NCBI GenBank assembly: GCA_016201275.1
Contig: JACQDB010000003.1
Span: 1-62,947, forward strand
Length of the DNA stretch: 62,947 bases
Direction: 5' to 3'
Origin: Acidobacteriota bacterium
Lineage (GTDB): Bacteria; Acidobacteriota; Blastocatellia; UBA7656
Position numbers and translations under genes: made by a program. A model generated the notes under the pieces. That model was not told the DNA's origin and made no database searches. It worked only from the letters and a program-made list of their open reading frames with translations. Below, one piece after another: positions 28,301 to 35,679 of this stretch; position 1 is the first letter of the stretch; the number at the start of each line of letters is the position of its first letter.

Positions 28301-29942
28301 TCAACAGCGTCAAAGGCTGCCCCAAGACCTCTGCTGCGGTATGGCCGAAAATGGTTTCTGCGCCTTGATTGAAGAGCGTGATGCGTTGTTGCTGGTCAAT
28401 CGAAATAATGGCGTCACGGGCGATGTCGAGGATGCCTGCAAAGCGTGCGTTGGCGGCTTCGGATTCTTGAAAATGTCGCCGTGCGGTCTGCATCAGGCGC
28501 ACGATGAAAGGCAAAGACAAAGACATCAGCAAACCCAAAACGAGTAGTATATTGGGCAATCCTGAATGATGCCGTTGCATCCAGGCGGCGCTCGGCAACA
28601 CCGTTATCGTCCAGTTCAAATCCTTGGCGGGTTGCAGCGCCAAGGGCGCGATGAGCGCTGCTTGCGGTACGGCTCCGGCATCGCGGCGATAGATTTCCTG
28701 TTGCTCGTTGGCAATAATAATCGAACATTGAAAAGCCAGTTCGGCAGGCAACAAGGTCGCGAAAAGTTCGCGGGCATAAAACCGCGCCCCTATGAAACCA
28801 TCGAATTGAGTGCCGATAAAGATCGGCGCATAGGCCACAAAATCCCATTCGCCCGGCGCAAATTCAACCATCATGACGGCCAGACCCTGCGGCTGCGTTT
28901 GCATCATCGCCAACGCTCGACGGCGATATTCGGTAAAGTCCGAATCGAGCGGTCGGCTTGCCATCGAGTGCGTATTGGTGACCAGCCAACGCGGTTGCAA
29001 AGCGGCGTCTATCCATTTAATGCCCTCGAAGCCGGTGAAATCTCGGATTACTAATCCGGCTTCGTATTTCCAGTGTTCTTCGCTCGGACGCCCCTTTTTC
29101 CCCCAGCGTTCTGCCAGTCGTTCGATAGCCGCCAGCCGATTCTGTATTTGCACCGCCAAGACCTGTTTCAAATTTTCGGCTTCGACTCTGAGCAGCGCCG
29201 TTTTTTGCGTAGCTTCTTGAGCCTTGAGCGCCTGCCATATCGCCAGCGACGACAGCACCAATCCGATGGCCAGCGTAATCGGCAGGAGGCGCTTCACCTC
29301 GCTTTTGATGTCGCCGGTGTTCCACACCGCCGCCAGAATCGCCAGACTGAGCAGGATAAAAGCCATCGCCGTGTGCAACGCGACGTTGAAGAAGGTCCCT
29401 TGAATAAAATTGACCGGCACTTGCGCCAGATAGCCGAAGATACTGATGGCGCTCAAGGTAAACAACAGCGAGCCAAGCAGACTTTGCACCAGCAAACAGC
29501 GCTTTTTTTGCAACGCACAACCGGTGATGAGCAACGAGGCCGCCGTCAACAAAAAACATATAGCTGTAACCACGGCCATGCGTCCGGGGTGAGGCGTGCG
29601 GACGGTGATGTAGGATTTCAAGAAGAGTTCATCAATGCCTAGATTGATGGAGAAAAGATATTCTGCCAGCGTCAGTCCACTCAAACTCAAAGGGACGAGC
29701 GCCAGATAAGCGGCGAGCCGACGATGTTGCCAACTGATGGCCAGTAAACTGAGGCCGCAACCCAGAAAGGCGAGCGCTGTATTGTATTGCATGGGCGCAA
29801 AGGCAGGACTAATCTGCACCAGTACCGGACTGACTATATGCCAGCCCAGCAGTACCAGCAGCGCCAGTGTGATGAGCAAACCGGCGATCCAGCGCGCTGA
29901 CTTTACCTGCCAGGGGTTATCAACATTCCTATGCGTCAACAT
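25323..29942 (-). CDS. Hybrid sensor histidine kinase (CHASE, 3 PAS, HisKA, HATPase, 2 REC, Hpt)
   Basis: The 1539-residue protein begins with about eight hydrophobic segments (residues 15-230). A CHASE-like sensory region follows (about 240-450) and another membrane segment (about 470). PAS domains start near 500, 632 and 754. The HisKA box with SHEIRTPMNG lies near 896, and the ATPase has NLVGNAVKFTN and GTGLGLTIS (about 1017-1080). The first receiver (about 1131-1255) is degenerate: the acidic pair is replaced by VVEPN. The second (about 1282-1405) is intact, with LMDVEMPVMSG and LSKPI. A C-terminal Hpt has AAHTLKGAGGH near 1475. I chose ATG 29942 because AGAGGATAGGA precedes it. The signal sensed is unknown. 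Confidence 0.9.
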   Translation of the reverse strand: MLTHRNVDNPWQVKSARWIAGLLITLALLVLLGWHIVSPVLVQISPAFAPMQYNTALAFLGCGLSLLAISWQHRRLAAYLALVPLSLSGLTLAEYLFSINLGIDELFLKSYITVRTPHPGRMAVVTAICFLLTAASLLITGCALQKKRCLLVQSLLGSLLFTLSAISIFGYLAQVPVNFIQGTFFNVALHTAMAFILLSLAILAAVWNTGDIKSEVKRLLPITLAIGLVLSSLAIWQALKAQEATQKTALLRVEAENLKQVLAVQIQNRLAAIERLAERWGKKGRPSEEHWKYEAGLVIRDFTGFEGIKWIDAALQPRWLVTNTHSMASRPLDSDFTEYRRRALAMMQTQPQGLAVMMVEFAPGEWDFVAYAPIFIGTQFDGFIGARFYARELFATLLPAELAFQCSIIIANEQQEIYRRDAGAVPQAALIAPLALQPAKDLNWTITVLPSAAWMQRHHSGLPNILLVLGLLMSLSLPFIVRLMQTARRHFQESEAANARFAGILDIARDAIISIDQQQRITLFNQGAETIFGHTAAEVLGQPLTLLIPEEFIGKAVAALPESALPPSPVHKTEVRREVTGKRRDGSSFPAEATISELRLGDEIIYTAILRDITERKRAEEELTVSDNLLRQFIAHAPAAIAMLDTQMRYLQTSERWRRDYHIEEAEIVGKSHYEIFPDTPQRWKEAHRRVLAGAVESCSEDPFPRADGSLEWLQWEARPWHKAGGEIGGVIFFTQVITQRKKSEEAMRESEERFRKAMKYAAIGMAIVGLDGRWIQVNNALCDILGYTAEELLLKTGQALTHPDDVEDYLQQARALLAGECRSYQMEKRYFHKRGQVVWVLLSASLIHDAAGQPLHVIAQIQDITSRKLMEAQLAQSRDQALEATRLKSEFLANVSHEIRTPMNGVIGMTDLLLDTELSPTQREYGEMIRSSAGALLTIINDILDFSKIEADKLDFSMNPFSLRECVGDTIKTPAVRAHAKGLEIAYKVAPEVPDELLGDADRLRQILINLVGNAVKFTNTGEVVLSIEVKAQNDDEAFLEFAVTDTGIGLTVEKQQFIFEAFVQGDSSMTRRYGGTGLGLTISSRLVQMMDGTIWVESEPDKGSTFYFTARFARQKDQQNSSSPALPKSLSELPVLVVEPNLHTRQLLNDMLQSWHMNPTTVENARTALDTLQEARQAGKPFALALFDITALQREQINLAEHLAQNPGLLHKVMLLTSSMVSADATHMTNTLKDCTVLVKPTKPSELLNAILDSFQAPPVLALATNAGAVPTPPRAKGLHILVAEDNEVNQYVIKYLLVKHHHHVRIVSNGQLALEALERESFDVVLMDVEMPVMSGFEAITALRRKEQTTGQHQAVIALTAHAMKGDLERCLAVGMDDYLSKPIVAENLLDKLDALKAKMPPTLAPSFTNRQTDTQVKSSMNFTKLLDVTAGDKDLLQNYIRLFLKKYPRMVAEMREAIERQDSERLARAAHTLKGAGGHFFESSIIDKLKGLEQMRRSNDMEEAPLRLAHIEQEVALIISKLESLLAEMEPEVCV

Positions 29943-30082
29943 TCCTATCCTCTGCAAATTCATTCTGGACAATGTATTTTTAGGCCATACGCAAGTGCTG
30001 CAGGTAAAACGATGCTCTCAGTATAATGCTTTCTGGTTTTCTGTATAGAGTTTCTTTGCCGCCGCAGAGGCGCATCAGGCGC

Positions 30083-30125
30083 AAAAAAAAAGCCAGCGCC
30101 GCACTCCGTAAAGAGCGGTGCTGGC
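30083..30125 (-). terminator. Rho-independent terminator of the TonB-dependent receptor gene
   Basis: A GCCAGCACCGC/GCGGCGCTGGC stem (30092-30125) is followed on the minus strand by nine T. It lies about 120 bases after the receptor stop codon. The rest of 29943-30248 holds no gene. Confidence 0.85.
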
Positions 30126-30248
30126 CGATTGAAGTTGGGTGAACAAGTCCGGCCTTGCCCCTTGTCTAGCGCGTGGTGACGCTCATCATGAAGCTCGGCG
30201 TTGACCTTTACCAGCCGCTATCAACGCCGGGATTTTGCCGCACGGCAC

Positions 30249-33200
30249 TTAGAACGAATACTTGAGCGCCATCTGTATGCGTCGTGCGTTGCTGACGGTG
30301 TTGCCTCTGGCGCGCCCGAAAATCGAATTGGTGATGATGGCGCTTTCCGGCAAACCAAACGACGGATGATTGGTCGCATTCTGCATCTCCAGTCGATATT
30401 CGAGCTTATGATTTTCGGTGATGCGCGTGAACTTGCCTATCGCCAGATTCACATTGAAGAAGCCCGGCGTGGTGAAATAATTCCTTCCGGTGTTGCCCAA
30501 CTGTCCGGGTTCGGGAATCGAAAACAACGCCCGCTGTGCCTCGGTGAAATAAAATTCAGTTCCCGCCTTGGCATTAAATAAGCGTTTGGCCATATCCGGC
30601 GAACAGCCGTTGCAGTTGGCCGGCGATTGCACGACGTTGCTGTAAGTGTTCGAGCCTGCATATACGGTAAACGGCCTGCCCGAAGTCAAGACCACGGAAC
30701 CGGTCAGGGACCAGCCGCCGACGAAACGATCCAGCACCGGGTGCAGGTTGTCGGCAAACTGCCGCCCTTTGCCGAATGGTAGATCATAGACCGCTGTGCC
30801 TTGAAAAGAGTGTCGCCGATCAAAGTCCGAACGCGCATAATTCAACTCGCGATTTTTAATGTCGAAGGGCGTGCTGGAAGCGCTTTGTGCCGCTCCTGTT
30901 GCGACGCGGGTAAAGGCCGGATCGAAGGAGCGCGTGTCCAGAGATTTCGCAAAGGTGTAGCTGAGTTGGAAACTGAGGCCGCTGGAAAAGCGACGATTGG
31001 CGATGGCTTCAAAGGCGTGATAGGTCGAGCGGTCGCCGCTATCCAATACGTTCAAGCCTCCGGCAAATTGCGGGAAGGGGAAAAAGAACGTCGCGCCCAA
31101 GCCGCTGGCAACCGGCAACGGCACGCCGCTCGCCGTGCGTCGGGCCAGCGTTGCCGCCAACGTCGCTACAGAATTCTGCGACAACTCCGTAGGGAACAGA
31201 CGGCGCACGAAATCCGAGCCGGTTTCATTGGCGCGTCGGCTGGGGTCGGGTTGCAACAGTTGATTAATCAGACTGCTTTGCCCACCGGCTTTGACGGTCT
31301 TGAACGCATCCACGAAACCGTTGCTGAAAATCTCCGCCTGATTGATGTTGTAAGCGCCGAACAGATGCTCACCTTTGCGACCTATGTAATTCAACTCGAC
31401 GACGGTCTTCCAACCGACTTCGCGTTGCAGGCTCAAGCCCCATTGCTGTGTGCGCGGCGCTTTCCAGTTCGGGTCAACGATGTGAATGCTGCCCGATGAA
31501 AATGCCGGCGGCTGGCGCAACTGCGTAGGTGTCAATCCGGCAGGCGGCGCAAGCGTAGGCAGCCCATCGCTCAAGCGTCCGCCGCCCTGACCGAATGCCG
31601 TGTTGGTGACGCCGAAAGTTAAACCGGGTTCGCTTTGATAGATGGTCGAAGAGATGACAAAGGTATTGATGCGGTCATAGGCGATGCGATAGTTAGCACG
31701 AATGGAAGTCTTGCCATTGCCGAACGGGTCCCAGGCGATGCCTATGGAGGGACCGAAATTGTTGCGGTCATCTTTGTACAAACGACCTTCCACCCACTTG
31801 AGATTGTTGCTTGGTGTCGCGCCAACAAAGACGCCCTGATCGGGATGCAGGATGATGCTGTTATTGACCGGGCGCGGCGCTTGCTTCACCTCATAACGCA
31901 AGCCCAGGTCAATGGTCAGATTGGGACGCAATTTCCAACTGTCCTGCACGTAATAATCCAACTCGTTGTAGCGCGACGCGAAGACAAACAAGGTGCCGGG
32001 CGCGCCATAAGCGTTGTCGCTTTCGGCAACGAAGGACTGCGAGATATTGCCTATGCGACCGAGCAGTTCGTTAATCGCCGATTGCAGACGTGGGCGATCA
32101 TTGGCGGTGTTGATGTCGGTAGGCAGGCGGAACACCGTTGGGTCAACGGTGTTGATGGTGCGGCTGAAATCGGCAACCTTTTGGACATTGGCTCCGGCCA
32201 CCGAACCGCGCCGGTCTTCGTGTTTTTGAAAACGGAAATTGAAGCCTGCTTTGTAGGTATGCGCGCCGCGCACCCAGGTAGCATTATCAACAATCTGATA
32301 GGTCGTCAACTCGCGCAGATTGCCGATGGTCGGGTCTAAAGGCGAAGTGACCAGCCCGAAAAAGAACGGCGGATTGTCTTTGAAATTCGGGTCCGGATTG
32401 AAGAAGTCGAACTTGAATTTGTTGAGGCCAAAGACCGCTTCATTAGTGATCGAAGCGCTAGGCGTCCAGCGCCAGTTGAGCGCCAAATTTTTGGGACGAC
32501 GCACGGTGTCCACAATGCGCGGCGTGCCGGGAAAACGCGAAAAACCATCGTTGACAAAATCGCCTATGGTGTCCTGACTGCCTTGTGCATAGCGCCCGAA
32601 AACGGTGTTGTTCTGATTGATGATGTGATCAATCTTGATGACGAAATCCTGTTGCTTTTCGCGCTCAATCGGCGAGAAGGAATACCCCGCCGTGTTCAAG
32701 CCATCGCCGACCGTGAAGTTATTCGGTAGCGGCGTCAACCCCAGAACTTTCTGCACCGTCGGGTCAAGGCCGCGCCTTGCCGGGTCGTTGCCAACGATGT
32801 CATAGGTTCGCACGTTGATGCCGGGCAAGACATTGCCGTTGGCATCAACCGAGGCACCTGCCGCCCCCGCCGGATTATTCTGTCCCCCGGCAACGTAGCG
32901 GAAGATGCCGTTGCGCGCCGCCTGTGTATAGACCGTGCTGGTGACGGCGCGCGTCGAACGCAGGCGCAGCCACTGCATATTGGTAAAGAAAAATGTTTTG
33001 TTGTGGCCGTCATAGATTTTGGGAATCCACACGGGGCCGCCGAAGCTGAAGCCCGGTATGTGCTGAACGAATTGCGGCTTGACCACTTTGTTCAAATTGT
33101 TTTCATACTCGTTGGCGCGAAAGCGCGGCGTTTGATAAAACTCGAAAGCGTTGCCATGAAAATCATTGGTTCCCGATTTGGTGACCATAGCAACCTGCGC

Positions 33201-33911
33201 GCCGCTGTTGCGTCCGTATTCGGCGGTCGCGTTGCTGGTGATGACCTTGAATTCGGTGATCGAATCGGGATTGGTGCGCGTAGGCGAAAAGTTCGAGCCA
33301 CCGGCGCTGGTTTCATTGGTGTCTATGCCGTCGAGAGTGAAGTTCCAGGCGCGGTCTCTAGCGCCGTGGACATGGACGCCGCCGCCGGTGTTTGCGCCGC
33401 TGACGACGCCCGGTTGAAAATTCACGAGGTCAAGTGGATTGCGTCCACGCACGCCGACGATGGGCAGACGGTCAACGATGCGCTGTTCGACGATGGTGCC
33501 GAAATTGCCCGATGAACTGGTCTGCACCAACTCGGCACTGCCGCGCACCTCTACGACTTCGGCGACTTGTCCGAGTTCAAGCGTAATGTTGACCGTGGTC
33601 GGCTGGCCGATGTGGACGGCGTTGCCCGAGGCGATGAATTTTTTGAAGCCCGCCTTTTCCACGGTTACCGTGTAGTTGCCGACTTGCACGGAATCGAAAA
33701 CGTAAGTTCCCGTTGACGAGGTTTCGCCGGTGAAGGCGAGTTGCGTGCCTTCATTGGTGAGCGTGACTTTGGCGTTCGGCACAACCGCGCCATTGGGATC
33801 AAGCACGACGCCTGTGATCCTTGAGGTGGTGCCTTGTGCCAAGGCGCTCGTCATGCCGTTCACCAACATGAGAGCAACGAGTAGGGAATGGATAATTTTT
33901 TTCTGGCTCAT
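30249..33911 (-). CDS. Oar-like TonB-dependent outer membrane receptor
   Basis: At 1220 residues this fits the large receptors typical of Acidobacteria. It has a signal peptide (residues 1-26), a carboxypeptidase-regulatory-like beta-sandwich (27-115: ITGVVLDPNGAVVPNAKVTLTN), a plug domain (about 120-280, with VSGANTGGGVHVHGARDRAWNF and EFKVITSNATAEYG), then a long barrel ending in an aromatic residue (MALKYSF). Such proteins import large substrates using TonB energy, or act in protein secretion as in myxobacterial Oar. AAAGGAG is 7 bases before the ATG. It is alone between divergent or terminator-bounded regions, so it is probably monocistronic. Substrate unknown. Confidence 0.92.
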   Translation of the reverse strand: MSQKKIIHSLLVALMLVNGMTSALAQGTTSRITGVVLDPNGAVVPNAKVTLTNEGTQLAFTGETSSTGTYVFDSVQVGNYTVTVEKAGFKKFIASGNAVHIGQPTTVNITLELGQVAEVVEVRGSAELVQTSSSGNFGTIVEQRIVDRLPIVGVRGRNPLDLVNFQPGVVSGANTGGGVHVHGARDRAWNFTLDGIDTNETSAGGSNFSPTRTNPDSITEFKVITSNATAEYGRNSGAQVAMVTKSGTNDFHGNAFEFYQTPRFRANEYENNLNKVVKPQFVQHIPGFSFGGPVWIPKIYDGHNKTFFFTNMQWLRLRSTRAVTSTVYTQAARNGIFRYVAGGQNNPAGAAGASVDANGNVLPGINVRTYDIVGNDPARRGLDPTVQKVLGLTPLPNNFTVGDGLNTAGYSFSPIEREKQQDFVIKIDHIINQNNTVFGRYAQGSQDTIGDFVNDGFSRFPGTPRIVDTVRRPKNLALNWRWTPSASITNEAVFGLNKFKFDFFNPDPNFKDNPPFFFGLVTSPLDPTIGNLRELTTYQIVDNATWVRGAHTYKAGFNFRFQKHEDRRGSVAGANVQKVADFSRTINTVDPTVFRLPTDINTANDRPRLQSAINELLGRIGNISQSFVAESDNAYGAPGTLFVFASRYNELDYYVQDSWKLRPNLTIDLGLRYEVKQAPRPVNNSIILHPDQGVFVGATPSNNLKWVEGRLYKDDRNNFGPSIGIAWDPFGNGKTSIRANYRIAYDRINTFVISSTIYQSEPGLTFGVTNTAFGQGGGRLSDGLPTLAPPAGLTPTQLRQPPAFSSGSIHIVDPNWKAPRTQQWGLSLQREVGWKTVVELNYIGRKGEHLFGAYNINQAEIFSNGFVDAFKTVKAGGQSSLINQLLQPDPSRRANETGSDFVRRLFPTELSQNSVATLAATLARRTASGVPLPVASGLGATFFFPFPQFAGGLNVLDSGDRSTYHAFEAIANRRFSSGLSFQLSYTFAKSLDTRSFDPAFTRVATGAAQSASSTPFDIKNRELNYARSDFDRRHSFQGTAVYDLPFGKGRQFADNLHPVLDRFVGGWSLTGSVVLTSGRPFTVYAGSNTYSNVVQSPANCNGCSPDMAKRLFNAKAGTEFYFTEAQRALFSIPEPGQLGNTGRNYFTTPGFFNVNLAIGKFTRITENHKLEYRLEMQNATNHPSFGLPESAIITNSIFGRARGNTVSNARRIQMALKYSF

Positions 33912-34327
33912 GATTTCACTCCTTTAATCTGACCTTGAATTGAGCGTGGTTGTTTGTGTTGATGCCACAAAGGGCGCGTCAATGATACGAGTCGTAAGCC
34001 GCACGGTCAATCGGCGAAGGGCCGTCATCCTTACTATTTTCAACAAAAATGAGTTATGGATACGATAACGAAGTTTTGTTGATAGCAGTACGCGACACCC
34101 TTCGTGAAAGTCGCGGGTGAAGCGCTTGAGTCGCTGACAGAACTTGATGCGAGGCAGCCGGAGCCACGATTTTTTCGTCCCTGCGAGCGGATTCAAGTAG
34201 CGTTTGTCAGGCTGCCAAGAGCCAAGAGGTTGGCGGATTTTTGAAGTTAGATTGAATGCCGCTAAATGAAAGTGCTATATTGAAGGCTCATTGACGCATC
34301 ACATTATTTCGGCAACAGGAGGTAGAA
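33912..34327. other. Divergent intergenic region
   Basis: About 415 bases separate the minus-strand receptor and the plus-strand YtxH gene, so this should hold promoters for both. Apart from the candidate promoter at 34252-34281 I recognise no operator or RNA. Confidence 0.5.
34252..34281 (+). promoter_or_regulatory. Candidate sigma-70-type promoter of the YtxH gene
   Basis: TTGAAT and TATATT are 18 bases apart and end about 46 bases before the ATG at 34328. This is by inspection only. Confidence 0.35.
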
Positions 34328-34801
34328 ATGTCCAGAGAAGAGAATTCATCAGCAACCGATAAACTGACGTTCCTGCTCATCGGCGCAGGCATAGGCGCAA
34401 CGCTGGCGCTGTTATTTGCTCCGAAGAAAGGCAGCGAATTGCGAAGCGACATCGCCGACTACACCAGAAAAGGCATAGACGTGGCCAACGAAGGAGCGCG
34501 TCAATTGGGCAATCGCGCCGGGGAACTTTATGACACCGGGCGGGAGCGGGCGGTTGACGCTTACGGACAAGCGCGTGAAAAAGTCGGCGAAGTTTATGGC
34601 ACCGCCAAAGAACGCGTCGGCGAAGTCTATGGGCAGGCGCGTGAGCGTGTGGCGTCGAGCGCCGAGTCGGTCACCGATTTGGCGGCGCGACAGAAAGACC
34701 AGATTGCCGCCGCTATAGAGGCCGGTAAACAAGCCTATCTCGAAGAGAAGAAAAAGATGGGCGAATCGGCACGCGCCGCTGTCGAAAGCGACGAAGCCTG
34801 A
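34328..34801 (+). CDS. YtxH domain protein
   Basis: The 157-residue protein has one hydrophobic segment (residues 14-30, LLIGAGIGATLALLFAP) followed by KKGSELR, the hallmark of the YtxH family. The rest is a long amphipathic helix with repeated Y-G-x-A-K/R-E-R/K-V-G-E-V units (residues about 75-105). Family members are general-stress or envelope-associated proteins of unknown function. AGGAGGT stands 7 bases before the ATG. The next gene is a DUF948-like protein, the same pairing as in the Bacillus ytxGH operon. Between the two genes is a perfect 13-bp inverted repeat (34818-34830 with 34871-34883). Confidence 0.85.
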   Translation: MSREENSSATDKLTFLLIGAGIGATLALLFAPKKGSELRSDIADYTRKGIDVANEGARQLGNRAGELYDTGRERAVDAYGQAREKVGEVYGTAKERVGEVYGQARERVASSAESVTDLAARQKDQIAAAIEAGKQAYLEEKKKMGESARAAVESDEA

Positions 34802-34905
34802 TTGGCAAAAGCAAAAAGGCAAAAGGCAAAAGTAGTGACCGGTGCGAGCCGCTAAGCAAGCGATTTTCGCTTTGCCTTTTGCCATTACCGCAGCAGGGAG
34901 AATTT

Positions 34906-35496
34906 GTGGAGCAACAAACCTTTTACATCATCGTTGCAGTTGCCGCCATCGTCATCACTTTGAGTTTCGTCATCCAGGCCGTGGTCTTTATCAAACTCTA
35001 CGGCGTGGCGAAAAAGATTAAAGAAGTCAGTGAAGCGGTGCAGGCCAAAGTCGAGCCGGTGATTAACAAAGTTGTGCCGGTGGTCGAACAAGTGCAGGCC
35101 ACCGTGATTAACGTCAAGACCACGGTTGATAGACTGAGCGTGCAGGCCAAAGAGACCTTTGAAAAAGTCACCGTCGAAACCCGTGCTGTCGCCGTTGCCG
35201 TCTCCACGTCGTCGCAAGAGATTTCGGCGCTCGCTCGTCGTCAGGCCGAACAGCTTGCCACTACTTTGGAATTGACCAACTCGACCTTGCAACGTCAGAT
35301 CACGGAGATTGACGGCTTGTTGACGCGCACTCAAAATCGCGTGGACGACACGTCGCAGGAAGTGCAGATGACGGTGCTGGAGCCGGTGCGCGAAGTCGCG
35401 GCGTTGATTGCCGGACTGCGCCGCAGCATGGAAGTGTTGTTCGGTCGCCGCAAACGCATAGACCAGGTTTATCAAGACGAAGAGATGTTTATTTGA
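34906..35496 (+). CDS. Membrane-anchored coiled-coil protein (DUF948-like)
   Basis: The 196-residue protein has one transmembrane segment near the N-terminus (about residues 5-30) and then long heptad-rich helices (KIKEVSEAVQAKVEPVINKV, LERVNDT-like repeats) without catalytic motifs. I chose the GTG at 34906, with GGGAG five bases upstream; an earlier TTG at 34879 lies inside the intergenic inverted repeat. By position after a YtxH gene it is probably the YtxG/DUF948-type partner. It may act as an envelope spacer or scaffold. The sequence similarity to the family is by pattern only. Confidence 0.7.
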   Translation: MEQQTFYIIVAVAAIVITLSFVIQAVVFIKLYGVAKKIKEVSEAVQAKVEPVINKVVPVVEQVQATVINVKTTVDRLSVQAKETFEKVTVETRAVAVAVSTSSQEISALARRQAEQLATTLELTNSTLQRQITEIDGLLTRTQNRVDDTSQEVQMTVLEPVREVAALIAGLRRSMEVLFGRRKRIDQVYQDEEMFI

Positions 35497-35515
35497 GACC
35501 CAGCCGGTTTGCAGC

Positions 35516-35562
35516 CCGTGTGCCTTGAAACAGGCTACAGCAGCCCGTTTCAAGGCACACGG
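35516..35562. repeat. Perfect 16-bp hairpin between the YtxH pair and ileS
   Basis: CCGTGTGCCTTGAAAC (35516-35531) pairs exactly with 35547-35562. There is no T-run, so it may be a dispersed palindrome that weakens read-through into ileS. Confidence 0.6.
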
Positions 35563-35679
35563 CAGCATGAAAGACCGGCGCAGAAATTTTCCAAAGCGCC
35601 TGGTTCTTCAGTCGGAATCAGGCGCTTTTTGTAATCACGAAGCAATCGAAAATTTTTATCAACAGAATAGGAAAGACCC

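Noticed and set aside
30801-32339. Long plus-strand ORFs opposite the TonB-dependent receptor
   Set aside because: Antisense shadows of a strongly supported coding gene, without ribosome sites or domains.
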